Notes: generated by a model from the letters alone, not told the origin. Positions 44,740 to 56,290 are shown, counted from the stretch's first letter. The stretch is DNA of 64,000 bases from Mesocentrotus franciscanus (GCA_037976565.1 CP137674.1:8971789-9035788), one strand, 5' to 3'. Program-made: numbers and translations.

Positions 44740-45404
44740 ATTTAAGTCCAGGCCCCTAACATATCAAAATATTTGCATAGGGCTCATGCTTACCAAATTT
44801 AAAAATTACATCCAGACCCCCTTCCAAAAATGTTAGTGTGGAGTCCTGCTAGACCCTACACCTAACCTAAAACCGAACTTCAACTCTAAGCCTAACTATA
44901 TTTTTTTACCAAATAAGCCTGCATTTCATCACCTCTAACTGGACTGCATCACTAAGTTGGTGTGAGGGTACATCTCCTGCTGATGAATCATAAATAGTGA
45001 TGTGGAACTAACAAGCTGATATATGAGGAGCACTTCAAGAAGAAGAAAAAAATGCCTCGTACACAACATCCAATTTGAGGATCCAATTTTTCCGCTCTTT
45101 GATGTTAGAATTACCCTTTTAGATGACTCATTTGGAAAAAAGAGGTTATACATTACAGTTGCAACTTACAAGGCGATGCATAATTTAATGACTCAAGAGG
45201 TGCTAGAGAGTTTGGTTACAAGTTACTCATCCTCCTATCTCTCTTCTTTCTCCGTCATCTTAACATCTTTTTCTCTTCATTCCTTTAGCATTCTTAGCAC
45301 TGCTTCTCTGATTTAGTTGTTGACACCCAGTATTTTGTTTTCTGCAATTCATTTTAAAGGTAATATTTTACACTTTAAAAAGTATTCTTGTATTGTAAAA
45401 CTAT

Positions 45405-45438
<34 letters not shown>

Positions 45439-46440
45439 TTATATATAAGACATTGTATTTCAAGAAAGAAAAAAATGTTACAAACTCAATACTCAATCCT
45501 CTTTGCCCAACAAGAGACAAATACAAGGACAAACAGTTGCGAGAAACTGAAGAGAGATTCAAGTAAGATGATTGCTTTAAAGTTACATCTTAGCTGAGGC
45601 ACAAAATAACAAAATTCAGGATATTTCAAACTCATCATTATCCTGCATTATAATAAGCTTCCAATGCACTTAATGTATAGCCATAACACAAATAAGATAA
45701 GATGGTAAGATATCAAATATGTTGATATCCAACCCCCGCTGCAATGGAAGCAAAATGTATCCACAGTGACATTTCTACTGGAGGTGTGCCACAGTATTCA
45801 TTCTGTGGGAGAACACAAACATTTATGAAAACTGTGCAAGATCGACATGATTACCTAAATCTATTAGTTCCGCAGGAAACCTTTGAGTCCAGAATCTGGT
45901 GTAACATCCCCTGCTGTTGATGGGCACAAGTATCTGTTACCATGGTGATGACACAAGCAAGCCAGTGTGACAATTTTGATAAAGGCTTGTGCTAAAGAGC
46001 TTTACAATTTTAGATGATTTGAGAGATGTTTTATCCTAGAGTGAATTTCAATATTCAGATTCACATTGATTACTTACTCAAGCGGGAATTATTCTACTCA
46101 AGTTTCTTTATAATTTATAGAAAAAAGTAGAGAAATTCAGTATAGATTAATGATAGAAAAGTGGAGAAATGTATTATCATATGAAAGAAGTTGGCTCTAG
46201 ATTTTTCAGTTCTCTCTCTTCTAGTTATATCGCTCATTTACATCATATATATATTCATAACGTTCCATTCCTCTTTCTTTTCCTAGCGTTCCCGTTTGGT
46301 CCTCTTTTCTTTCATCTAGTAACATATCAATGGTAAATATTATCCACACATTTATCTGAGGTGGAAATAAAAAGTTCAGTATGATATCATTTAGGTTATT
46401 TATTAGTTCCAAGATAATAAAGGATTTAATAACAATAGAA
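44740..46440. other. No gene recognised; (TA)n at 45406-45440
   Basis: Contains a (TA)n microsatellite and the 97-codon frame at 45023-45316, which was not recognised and ends in serine-rich low complexity. Confidence 0.4.
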
Positions 46441-46449
46441 CAATATTAA

Positions 46450-46981
46450 AGGTACTATGTCCCATTTGCAGGCCAAAAAAATGAAAAGTTTAAATTCCAA
46501 CGGCATTTGAAAGACAATACTAATTTAGAACTTCCCTAAAAAAAGGGGGGGCTTGAAAATGTCATTAAGTGGGAAAATAACGACTATTAGTTGTCGAATC
46601 GACTTAGGAGCTATAGAGCCAGTAAGTAATAGTCTGATTTTTCAGACCATTGTACCGAATGGTCGTACGTTTTATGCTGCGCAAAGATTCAATCAGTTTA
46701 ATTTTGGCCATTACAAGAAGTGGGTTATTGATGTAGACAAATGCTCATGTACCCTTTACAGCTCATTTTATGTATGTTATTACCAAAGATGAAAAAGCCA
46801 GTCAGTCACTCAATAGTGTCTGACAGTGAAGTCTAGCAAGTAAACGGGTTTCCTTGCATAATTTGAATATTAGGACACTGCTAACGTTTTAAATTTCACA
46901 GATAAGACATATATGACATATTCATAATTCCTGCAAAGTTCTACAGAATTTGATGTTGGCTGCAAAAGGGACATAGTATCT
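46450..46981 (+). mobile_element. TTAA MITE, family F2, copy 3
   Basis: TTAA at 46446-46449 and 46982-46985. Left AGGTACTATGTCCCATTTGC; right, reverse-complemented, AGATACTATGTCCC. Highly similar to 44113-44639 in the opposite orientation, so the two are recent relatives. Confidence 0.92.
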
Positions 46982-46989
46982 TTAATGTA

Positions 46990-47380
46990 CTGAAGGAGCT
47001 ATGGCTTGAACAGAGAAATTATTTGACTAAAGCTGAAAGACACTTTCAATATTGGCCTTCATGTTATTATCTTGAGTCATGTGATAATAAGATGATTTCA
47101 TGACTTCCCAAGGGAGAGAAACATTCATTTTCAGGATAAGAAACATAAAAATTCTCACACTAGAGGGTGTGGGCTTGGTCACATAATTTATTTATAATAA
47201 ACCCTGAATGTTTACGAAAGAAGGCCAGTAGCTGACAAAACAAGCCATTAACAGTTCTTTAGATGGTTGTTTTTTTCGAGTTCAGATTTACAGCCAAGTT
47301 GACACTTTGCTGTAAACAGAATCAAACTCAATCCTTGCAAGGATCAAGAAAGCTACAACAGGTTTCTTCCTATCATAAGG
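46990..47380. other. No gene recognised
   Basis: Short AT-rich interval. The frame beginning at 47263 reads into the neighbouring microsatellite. Confidence 0.4.
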
Positions 47381-47384
47381 GCTC

Positions 47385-47910
47385 CTATTCTTTCTTCTTT
47401 CTTCTTCTTCCTCCTCTTCCTCTTCCTCTTCCTCTTCCTCTTCCTCTTCCTCTTCCTCTTCCTCTTCCTCCTCCTCCTCCTCCTCCTCCTCCTCCTCCTC
47501 CTCCTCCTCCTCCTCCTTCTTCTTCTTCTACTTCTACTACTTTGCATTTGTTTTCTTCTTATTCTTTTTCTTCTCCTTCTTCTTTCTTTTCTTCTTCTTC
47601 TTCTCCTCCTCCTCCTTCTCCTCCTCCTCCCCTTCTTCTCCTCCTCTTTCTCCTTCTCCTCCTCTTTCTCCTTCCCCTCACGGTCCTCCTCTTCCTTCTT
47701 CTCCTCCTCGTCCCATTTCTTCTACTCCTTCTTCTCCTTCTTCTTCTCCTTCTTCTTCCTTTCCTTCTTCTCCTCTTCCTCGTTCTTCTTCCTTCTTCTT
47801 CTCCTCCTTCTATCACTTCTTCACTTTCTCTTTCTTCTTCCCCTTTCCCTACTAATAGTCACCTCCTTCTATTTCTCTTTCTCCTTCTTCTCCTTCTCCT
47901 TCTCCTTCTT
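47385..47910 (+). repeat. TTC/TCC/TCCTCT compound microsatellite, over 500 bp
   Basis: Pure pyrimidine for most of its length: (CTTCCT)n at 47408-47468, (TCC)n at 47468-47515, then mixed TTC/TCC. The 224-codon plus frame (poly-P, poly-L, poly-S) and the arginine/glutamate-rich minus frames are translations of it. Triplex (H-DNA) formation is possible in principle. Confidence 0.9.
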
Positions 47911-47989
47911 AAAATGTCAATGGGTAGATTTATCTAGAGCAGCACTATCCCAACAAGGTTATAAATATAATGTAAACCAACATCTCGTC

Positions 47990-48075
47990 TGCTGAGCGCC
48001 AGAAGGGCGTGGACTCAGTTACTTTATAGCGTCTAGAGTTAATTTTAGGCCTTTCTGCCTCTCCAATGATGATTT
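47990..48075. repeat. Small fold-back, AGAAGGG-type
   Basis: GAGCGCCAGAAGGGCGTGGA pairs with TAATTTTAGGCCTTTCTGCC. Confidence 0.5.
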
Positions 48076-48259
48076 CCAAGGAAATCATTGGTTATACAAC
48101 AATTCATATAAATTAAGTCACATTTTACAGTTTGTATTACTCTTATTACTTGATGTGTCTAAAAACATACACACTATTGATTAGGAGCCATGTATGTAAA
48201 ACTTTGCATTTCAGCACGGATTTGGCTCTTTCCGAGAAACATATGCTCTTAACTGTTAA

Positions 48260-48642
48260 AGATAAAGGCCAATTCTGGTCATGCGATTGCATTGTGAAAG
48301 AAACGTTGTGGAATCGATCAGAAAAGGTTGATCATCTAGCATATAAGTATTGGTGTGTACTGCAAGGTTCTGGAATCATCAAAATGATTAGAAATTTGGC
48401 CCAGTCTTGGTAAAGTTACAAGCACTGTACACAGAAAGATGTATATGGGACTACGCGACCACGTGCGCGATATCTATTTGGTCCCAATTTACCAAATATA
48501 ATTAGTTGGCGGTTTCCCGACTTTCCCGGCAAGATTTGTATCATCACGTATTAGTCAAAACATATTCTTTCACATGATTAGTAATGAGAGTTTCCATGTC
48601 ATTTTTTTGAGAGAGGGGCGTTTCCAAAACTGGTCTTTACCT
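48260..48642 (+). mobile_element. TTAA MITE F1 subfamily A, complete
   Basis: TTAA at 48256-48259 and 48643-48646. Reference copy for subfamily A: it keeps the GGCCCAGTCTTGGTAAAG to GATGTATATGG segment that other A copies have lost. The right end reads CCAAAACTGGTCTTTACCT. Confidence 0.92.
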
Positions 48643-48649
48643 TTAAGAA

Positions 48650-49190
48650 CATGGACATGTGTAGGAATAAGGAACCAATGCAGAGATCACTGATAAGTTA
48701 TGATTCACAAATGAAAAGCCTGACTCAGAACCAACAAAAAGGTCACAATAAGCATCAGAAATCACCTCTTAGAAATGAACTTGAAACCCTGACTTACTCC
48801 TCTTCTCCTGAAGTAACTTTTGTCGAGTGAGTTACAAAAAGCAGCTGAGGTCTACGTCTCTTAATCAAGTTTGAAAACAGTTGTGGATACGGAAAACAGG
48901 TGTGTGTGGTGCTTTCTATGGTAGCCACAAACGTCAAATGGGATATAAACCAGAACGTCAATGATGTAGCGCTCATCCGCATCTCGCAATAACAAATATC
49001 GTAAATTTTATCTGGTACACTTTTGAACTGGTCAAAAAATAAAAATTTGATGCCCTGGAAGAGACATAATTTCATTTATGTGTGTGTGATTGGGTTTTTC
49101 ACAGACGTGTATCAATCAGATATGATTATTTACGTCTGGGGACCGACCTTTAACGTCACCATCCAAAAGATTGAATAGAAACTAAAGGAA
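48650..49190. other. No gene recognised
   Basis: A 93-codon minus frame at 48794-49075 ends near CCTTTAACGTCACCATCC (49149). It has no recognised domain. The last 100 bp may be the left flank of the pearl-like element. Confidence 0.35.
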
Positions 49191-49212
49191 ATGGAATGAA
49201 AATTGGTTGAAA

Positions 49213-49925
49213 AAGCAATTTTTGTTATTTTTGGAATAAATTTGCATAAATTACAATTAATTAATGGAGAACAATTTTAAAATTCTGTGTAGAAGTTTAG
49301 TGAACCAAAGTAAGCTCTACCAGATAAAGCAAACTAAATCAAAATCGGTCAAGAAATGAGGGAGAAGAAGCAATTTTTGTTATTTTTGGAATAAATTTGC
49401 ATAAATTACCATAATTAATTAATGGAGAACAATTTTAAAATTCTGGGTAGAAGTTTAGTGTACTAAAGTAAGCTCTACCAGATAAAGCAAACCAAATCAA
49501 AGTCGGTCGAGAAATGAAGGAGAAGAAGTATTTTTTTGTGATTTTGAATAAATTTGCATAAATTAGCATAGATAATTAATGGAGAACAATTTTAAAATTC
49601 TGTGTAGAAGTTTAGTGTACCAAAGTGAGCTCTACCAGATAAAGCAAACCAAATCAAAATCGGTCGAGAAATGAAGGAGAAGAAGCATTTTTGGTGATTT
49701 CGAATAAATTTGCATAAATTAGCATAGATAATGAATTTCACGATTCTGTGTAGAAGTTTTAAATCCCCCTCCTAGCCCTATCATATGAAATAATCAGAAT
49801 CAAAATCGGTTGAAAAATAACAAAGAAGAAGCATTTTGAATACTGTGGACGGACGGACGGACGGACGCCGGACGCCACGCCATGGCATAAGCTCATCGGG
49901 CCCTTCGGGCCGGATGAGCTAAAAA
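49213..49925 (+). mobile_element. Pearl/Helentron-like element: 156-bp core repeats, GGAC microsatellite, 3' hairpin
   Basis: Four full core units and a partial start at 49213, 49368, 49526, 49683 and 49829 (spacing 155, 158, 157, 146), each with AATAAATTTGCATAAATTA, GTAGAAGTTTAGTG and AGATAAAGCAAAC. They are followed by (GGAC)n at 49847-49868 and a 31-base hairpin at 49890-49920 (AGCTCATC stem, TTC loop), then AAAAA. Core repeats of about 160 bp plus an ACGG-type microsatellite are the known architecture of bivalve pearl (CvA-type) elements. A hairpin followed by CTAA suits a Helitron-like 3' end. The left end was not identified. Confidence 0.7.
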
Positions 49926-49929
49926 GGAT

Positions 49930-50333
49930 ACTTTATCAAATGATCTTCTTGAAGATAAGGAAACATATTTGCAGAATTTTTCGGAACATAGTTGTAGATC
50001 ATTGTCAAAGAGTTTGGGATTTTTAACTACAGTATAAATAAGAATGATGAGTCATGCAGTTTGGAGAATAAATTGTTGTGCCACTGGCAGGTCGTTATCA
50101 TGTGCACATGCCATAGAGCAAAGTTTTGATTAATTTGCAATGCGCTTTATACCCCTACTGCAGCTACACAAAGAAACTTGTGCCAAATGTGACATGAGGA
50201 TCGGGGTGGGGGTGCATTGGGGGTGGGGGTGCGTAGGGGGTGGGGAATACGGTCTTCTCGCACGTAGGTTAATGAAATGTTAGGTAGCATGCAGAGCAGT
50301 ACTGAAGTTGGCAAGTCCTGGTAGGGCCTTGCC

Positions 50334-50375
<42 letters not shown>

Positions 50376-51890
50376 TTTCTCCCTCTCTCTCTCTCCCCCT
50401 CTCCTTTTTTTCTCTCTTTCTCTTTGACTTTCCCCAATTTCTCATCTTTTAATTGGAAGAGGCACATGTCTCCTGTAGCTAAGCCACGGATAGTTAACCT
50501 GTAATGCACTTTCCACAAAATCTAGCACAAAATTTAGGCCTTCATAATCCATACTCATAATCATCTAAACCAAGAAATGATAACCATTATTCTAGGATTA
50601 CATTTTTCAGTTAAAAAGTTCAAAGGTTGATCACCCTTCTCTTCAGTACAATCAAACAACAGAGTACATGTCACTTTTATATTAGAAGAACAACAAAAAA
50701 GTACTTTCCCTAAAACCAAATGAATCAGACGAAGATTATTGTCTGAATTATGACCACAAGTTCAGCCAGCGACTGAAATTGATTTGGACACAGCCATCGG
50801 ATTCTATTAAAGCCCCTATTGGCCATGCACTGTCACCGCCTGTAACAGATTAAGCTTGAATCAGCTCAGGATGACCTGAATCATTGTGGCAAGTTCGTCA
50901 GACTTTTGTCTTTTACCAAAGTAAAAGTCATGATGATTATCTTTGTTCAGAAAAATGAAAGCAGTCTTTTAATATATTTTCAGCTCGGGGATTCTTAATA
51001 TGTACGTATTACCTCTGGGACAAATATTATTAGTATAGCTCAGGATGACTATACATTCTTTGCGATATTAGCTTTGTCTACAGAAAGATAATAACATTCT
51101 TGGCAGTTGTTCCAATTGTGTTTACGGTCATTGTATGAGTTTCTAACATTAAAAGAGAAAAAAGACCAATTTCCAGGTAATCATGCAGTCTTGATCATTT
51201 CAAATGTATTCACTGCAATTGGGACAACTTTTATTTCTCCATTTTCTCCCTTCTAAAAGTTAAGGTGACTGGCTTATATGACAGCATTGGAAAAAAACAA
51301 TAAGTCTTGGTTTCATTTGGGGGGGGGGAGGGAGGGGGTTAGATATGGTTCTATTCATAATATGAATCTCCATTTTATATCACATGTGAAATTCTACACT
51401 TGAACAAGAACTATAACTTATCCCTGGAATTGACTAGTATCAACAAGCATAATAAAATACAAAATAATTTTTGATGGCAATGACCAATATCCCCACTAAT
51501 CCATTAAAGAATGTCAGCCCAATGCAAAAAAGACACTAGCACCATATGTACTGTCAATGTCTGTAATGTTCTTTTAGCACTGAGGCGATGAGAAGAATGT
51601 GTCTCACATCTACTCTTTTCAAGCGGATTAATTTGTTCTTGGATTCCACTGAAAAATTTGGAAGTGGCTCATGCTTCAGACGTTAGGCAGTAGCAGGGGA
51701 TAATCAAAATATGACACAGTTTCCATGGCAACAACTTAACCTCCACCCCCACAGGCCACACCTCAAATCTACACAGGTTATGATCACAAGTATGCACGGT
51801 TTCATCAGAATATCATGACAAATGTAGCCTCCACAACTTCTCAGTTCCACTGACCTAGTACTTTACTCACCTACATGTACTAACCACTGG
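49930..51890. other. No gene recognised; CT tract at 50333-50432
   Basis: G-rich patches at 50205-50245 and 51320-51340 and a (CT)n block at 50333-50432. The 123-codon minus frame at 50147-50518 reads the CT block as R/E repeats and is not a gene. Confidence 0.4.
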
Positions 51891-51894
51891 AGAA

Positions 51895-51924
51895 CTGATG
51901 ATGATGATGATGTTGATGATGATA

Positions 51925-51967
<43 letters not shown>

Positions 51968-52083
51968 GGATAATAAATGATAATGATGATGATGATGAGG
52001 ATGATGAGGATGATGAGGATGATGAATGATGATGATGATGAGGATGATGAGGATGAGGATGATGATGATGAGGATGACGGATG

Positions 52084-52138
<55 letters not shown>

Positions 52139-52150
52139 CGGTGAAGATGA
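51895..52150 (+). repeat. (GAT)n microsatellite, about 250 bp
   Basis: GAT/ATG triplets with GAG and AAT variants. It produces poly-D and poly-M frames on the plus strand and poly-I, poly-H and poly-S frames on the minus strand, all artefacts. It directly adjoins the (AAT)n tail of a SINE. Confidence 0.95.
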
Positions 52151-52375
52151 TAATAATAATAATAGTTTTGTTTACCCAGAGCTGTTCTTCCTGAGGGCCA
52201 TGCAATTACTATTACCATATCAATTGCCGGGTATCTGTTTTACACCTGGGTGGAGAGTGGCAAATATGGATTAACGTCTTGCCAGAGGATGTTAGTGCGG
52301 GCTGAGATGAGATACAAACCCTCAACCCTTGGATTGAGAGCCAAGTGAATGAATCATTATTATACCACAACACCT
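52151..52375 (-). mobile_element. tRNA-derived SINE, minus strand
   Basis: On the minus strand: GGGTTTGTATCTC as a decayed B box, then CCTCTGGCAAGACGTTAATC, CATATTTGCCACTCTCCAC and CCAGGTGTAAAAC. The (ATT)n tail at 52151-52162 merges with the GAT microsatellite. Confidence 0.7.
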
Positions 52376-52389
52376 CGACCTATCCCCAC

Positions 52390-53085
52390 CCTAAAAAAAA
52401 TGTTTTGCATAATCCTAAATATGTACCTTTTTTCAGGGGTCTCTCCTTAAAATTGAAACAAAAGAGTTAGTTCTGGAGAAGAAAAAATTGCAGTGCAACA
52501 AAAGAAATACAGAAGCCACATCTATGTCTATTCAGTACTGAAAAGGAAAAGGTTGAATAACAATTTTCTATTTCAGACCTTATTTCAACCATTTTATGAG
52601 ATGAAACTTCTGGGAATCTGTGCCACTTGTGTATATTCAAAATGTTCTGCCAGCTCAGGGGAAAAACTCTCTGAATACCCAATGAATTTGAGCATAGTTT
52701 GTTTGGGCTATGACAAGACACACAAACCCAGTCCAAAAGTATTTTGAGAAGCAAGATTACCATGCGCACTTTTTCAGGGTTATATGCCAACATTCTGAAG
52801 AAGTTATCAACTGATGAATAAGACGATTGGCTCATCACTTGGCTAGACATGATCAAAACACAACCACAACACTACGAGGAGACGACAACCATCACAAATT
52901 AATTGCTTCAAAGTTTGCAGGACATCTGCACAAGCCTGCGAGACATGCCAAAATACATGTATGTGCCAATGCTTGGGCAAAGCACCTGCAAAAGGACAGA
53001 AGATTTTTTAATTATTTATCTACTGCCCTCCTCTTCTCCTTACACTACGATCTCTCTTCCTTACCCCTCCCCCTTTGAATCTCTC
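52390..53085. other. No gene recognised
   Basis: A 129-codon minus frame (52467-52856) is the longest in non-simple sequence but shows no recognised domain. Overlapping plus frames of 84 and 83 codons are equally unremarkable. Confidence 0.3.
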
Positions 53086-53088
53086 TAA

Positions 53089-53504
53089 GGGTGCGTTCAA
53101 TCGACACTTTTTTTACCGTAGAATCACGGTTTTCAAAGACGTTTAGTTTAAAACACGATTGCGTTCAAGCGATTTTTTGTTGGTCGTAAAAATAAACGTG
53201 TTTAAAAACACAAACATGAAACGCTGAAAAAGATGCATTTTGTATCATGATTCTGCAGAATCACGGTTTCTAAAATTTGCTTGAACGAACGGAGATCTCA
53301 ATCATGATTCTATGACGTCATTATCTATTATATATATTATCGCTACCTATTTCTATTCTTCCTGGGTGGGCTTGAAATGAGCGAGAATCACCGTTGATGG
53401 AAAATCGCTTGAACGATCTCCCGCAGTAACCGTGTTTTGTATCGGCGTTTTGAATTGTGATTCATGTTTGTGATTCTAGCTTGAAAAATCGCTTGAACGC
53501 ACCC
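53089..53504 (-). mobile_element. GGGTGCGTTCAAG MITE, copy 2, complete
   Basis: Ends GGGTGCGTTCAATCGACAC and, reverse-complemented, GGGTGCGTTCAAGCGATTTT. Opposite orientation to 30271-30676. GCGTTCAAGCGATTTTTT recurs inside at 53162, so the right terminus is duplicated internally near the left end. Confidence 0.85.
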
Positions 53505-53519
53505 TATATCACAGACACA

Positions 53520-53860
53520 CTCTCCCCCATTACCCTCCCTCCCTCTGCCACTTTCCCATCAATTTCTTCTATTTTCTTTATCTCCCTTCCGTCCCATCTC
53601 TCCCATGCCGTCCTCTTCTTCCCAAGACCAAAAAACCTGTATGTTTTTTTTTCTTCTGTCCATCTGTCTGCTGTCCGTCTGTCTGCCTGTCTGTCTCTCT
53701 TCTCTTTCTCTCTCTCCCCCTCTCCCTCCCTCACCCCTCTCGTCCTCTCTATCTCTCTCTCTCTCTCTGTTTTCCATCCTATTTATCGTTCTATCCTTCC
53801 ACCTCCCTCATGCTATCCTCATCTCCCCAAGGGCAAGACCATATAACCTGTCTTTCTGTC

Positions 53861-53911
<51 letters not shown>

Positions 53912-54043
53912 ATAACTCCCTCTCCTTTGTCCCCTCAATATCCTCCATCCCATTCATCTCCACCCTTCCATCTCCATCTTCTTCTCCCAATCACACAATC
54001 ATGTCTGTCCCCCTTACCTGCTCCTCACCCTCCTCTTTCTTCC

Positions 54044-54084
<41 letters not shown>

Positions 54085-54190
54085 ACTCTCTCTTTATTTC
54101 TGTTTCTCTGTTTTTCTCTTCTCTCTCAATCTCTTAATCTCTCTCTCTCTCTCTCTCTCTCTCATCTTCTTCTCCCTACAGTATATTTAC
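53520..54190 (+). repeat. CT-rich microsatellite complex
   Basis: (CT)n blocks at 53755-53768, 53878-53912, 54040-54090 and 54138-54162, with CTGT and CCCT variants. The 265-, 131- and 129-codon frames and their minus partners are translations of it. Two units of about 180-225 bp (GTCTGTCTG, then (CT)n, then ATCTCCACC and CATC) hint at an older tandem period. Confidence 0.85.
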
Positions 54191-54194
54191 TCCA

Positions 54195-55185
54195 TCTCAC
54201 TTTAATATCTCACCGCCCCCTCCATCTCCCACACCCACATCTCTCCATCTCCCTACCACACAACACCACATCAGCCTCACCAGGAACCATTCTTGGTTTG
54301 AATGACTTCCTACCAGCTATGCAGGATGTGCTACTGAGTACTGTGGTTCCTTGGCGGAAACAGAGGCTCAAGAATCGGGAAATCCCATCATTCACCCACT
54401 GAACTCTCAGGTAGTCTGGGCAGTGGTGGGCATCCTCAAAGTTTTCAAATAATGCCAAGTGCCTACTGCTCACTGGCAATGAGCTCTATTTTCTTTTTGA
54501 AAAATATCATTATGTGGATTGCCAGGATTGTCAATTCAGACAGACTTAGCGCTATACAAGAACTTATCAATTTTGATTTTTTTTCTTTTCTTTGCGGGGA
54601 CATAAAAATAGCCACACAATAATGCTAGAAGATTTAACATCATCAGTCGACTCTCAACAGCCCTTCTAACTGTCATAGATACCTCTAAGTCAAGGCCATT
54701 AAAAATTATTTGCTAATGGTGATATTTCTGCTTGCATTTTCAGCGCTTCCTCTTTTGCAACAGTCCAGCAACCGAAGTATGAGGTCAATAATCTCCATCC
54801 ATTGTTATCAATAACCGAAACCAATAAACTTTTTTACGACAGCGGATGAATGACGGTTGTTAGGTTTCTGATATATGGGGAAGTTTGAGACTAAAGTGTA
54901 CAGACAACCACAAATGTGATATCAAAACCGGATGAGAACATTTAAACTTAAAAGATGTCGTTTAGTTCAGGAAAGACCAGAAACTCCCTGTAATGTACTT
55001 TGTAGAAGTGTCATTCTGTTCTTCAAATTGATATGGTTTCGTTTGTTTGTTTCCTTGTTTGTTTGTTCGTGTGTAAATTGCATTTTATTAAGAACACTCT
55101 GCTGCTATGATATTTAATCATTTTTATGGGTACATGACCTTGACAAGTACAGTAATCCATATTTCATTCCTTATTTCACCACACT
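54195..55185. other. No gene recognised; SINE tail remnant near 54547
   Basis: GCGCTATACAAGAACTT at about 54550 matches the SINE tail at 11925. The 89-codon minus frame at 54210-54479 is unrecognised. Confidence 0.4.
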
Positions 55186-55191
55186 TCTTAA

Positions 55192-55567
55192 AGGCATCGT
55201 TTAACAATGTTAAATCTGAGATGCATGGCTCTACGTGTTATCAGTGTCTGTGATATGGTGTAATAATGAAGCCCTGAAAAAATTGCGCTTCAAAATGATC
55301 ATGAAGTGCCTCAAAAAAGTAAAAATCTTTGAGTAACAGGTTTTACCGTACTCATTTTCCCCAGTAGACAGTAGTATTATGAAAACCGTTAGAAAACGCA
55401 AAATTTGACTTTGATTTCCAATCATAAATATCTTGATAATCAGACAGGCGATCAGCTTGTAAAAGTCATGGGGTTCCTTACTGACCTAAAGGTTTATAAT
55501 TATGATTGCAGCATGAGCTAAATCCAGGATTTTGTTTCAGAATCTGAGGCAATGTTACTGAGTCACT
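55192..55567 (+). mobile_element. TTAA MITE, family F3, copy 1
   Basis: TTAA at 55188-55191 and 55568-55571. Left AGGCATCGTTTAACAATG; the right end is diverged (GAGTCACT). About 90% identical by eye to 62385-62763. The 64-65-codon minus frames in both copies are the same shadow. Confidence 0.88.
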
Positions 55568-55569
55568 TT

Positions 55570-55785
55570 AACTTTATATTCTAATACCGGTATATGAATG
55601 AAATAAAATTCATATAAAATTGAAAGTTTGCTTGAACACACCTCTCAACACTTGTGGGTTTATATAATTATATTTATTCATGTATCTCTTTTTAATAACC
55701 CAATGTTGTTTTTTTTTTCTTCATTAAATGGAATTCAATCACATTGAAATTTAAGCTGGAACAAACCTATCAACATCAGAGAGTT
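55570..55785. other. Short AT-rich interval
   Basis: GAATTCAATCACATTGAAAT near 55730 resembles GAATTCAATCAAATTGAAAT near 56650. Both are followed by AAGCTGGAAC, AA and CTATCAACA, a short direct repeat of about 60 bp around the MITE cluster. Confidence 0.4.
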
Positions 55786-56240
55786 AAAAAATAAAGCCGA
55801 GTGAGTTCTGGGGAGTGTTTCACAAAGACTAAGATCGACTTTAAGTTGGACTTATAACTATGGCAGGCCGTTCATGCCACTGTTTGCTCTCACCATTATG
55901 ATCTTTAGATATTTTTTCCTTCAATAATGAATTATCAAAAAATGTAAATTCTGTAGATTTGTGATCATGATTTGTACGTCCCTTGAGAGACCAATGCCAG
56001 TAAATGGTGAGAACAAACAGTGGCATGGACGGCCTGCCATAGTTATAAGTCCAACTTAAAGTCGATCTTAGTCTTTGTGAAACACCTCCCAGGTCATGCA
56101 ATTACATTGTGAAAGAAATTGTCTAGAAGTAAAAGGAAGGTTGATTGTAAGGTGTTTACTGTGAAGTTTTAGAATTACCAAAAATAAGAAGAAATTGACC
56201 CTGTCTTGCTGAATGTCATATGCACGTACACACGTAGTCT
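55786..56240 (+). mobile_element. TTAA MITE F1 (B-like), old copy split by a palindromic MITE
   Basis: The left piece TAAAGCCGAGTGAGTTCTGG (55791-55810) and the right piece GTCATGCAATTACATTGTG (56093 on) are contiguous in other F1 copies (GAGTTCTGGTCATGCGATTG). The right part continues to about 56240 with many substitutions, and no right TIR is recognised. Confidence 0.75.
55812..56090. mobile_element. Palindromic MITE with 88-bp TIRs, PIF/Harbinger-like
   Basis: Arms run from GGAGTGTTTCACAAAGACT through TAAGTTGGACTTATAACTAT to TGCTCTCACCAT, nearly identical in inverse at the right (56003-56090). A 3-bp flank, TGG/AGG, fits a short duplication. GG...GTTTCACAAAG ends with 3-bp targets resemble PIF/Harbinger MITEs; that assignment is inference. 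The 86-codon minus frame at 55841-56101 is an artefact. Confidence 0.88.
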
Positions 56241-56290
56241 AAAATATTTAGCTGCTTCTCGTCAAATTAAAAAATAAGAGGGTACCTTAA

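Noticed and set aside
44302..46792. Apparently conserved 78-79-residue protein in two places (44302-44538 minus, 46553-46792 plus)
   Set aside because: Both lie in the same F2 MITE family and the third copy at 35137 does not keep the frame; identity reflects recent element copying.
47263..47937. 224-codon proline/leucine/serine-rich frame and arginine-rich minus frames
   Set aside because: Direct translation of a TTC/TCC microsatellite; no start context or domain.
49213..49830. Simple satellite array
   Set aside because: The four units end in a GGAC microsatellite and hairpin, as in pearl/Helentron-like elements, so a mobile element is the better reading.
51867..52274. Poly-D, poly-H and poly-I frames
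   Set aside because: Frames of the GAT microsatellite.
53457..54402. 265- and 131-codon serine/leucine-rich frames
   Set aside because: CT microsatellite translation.
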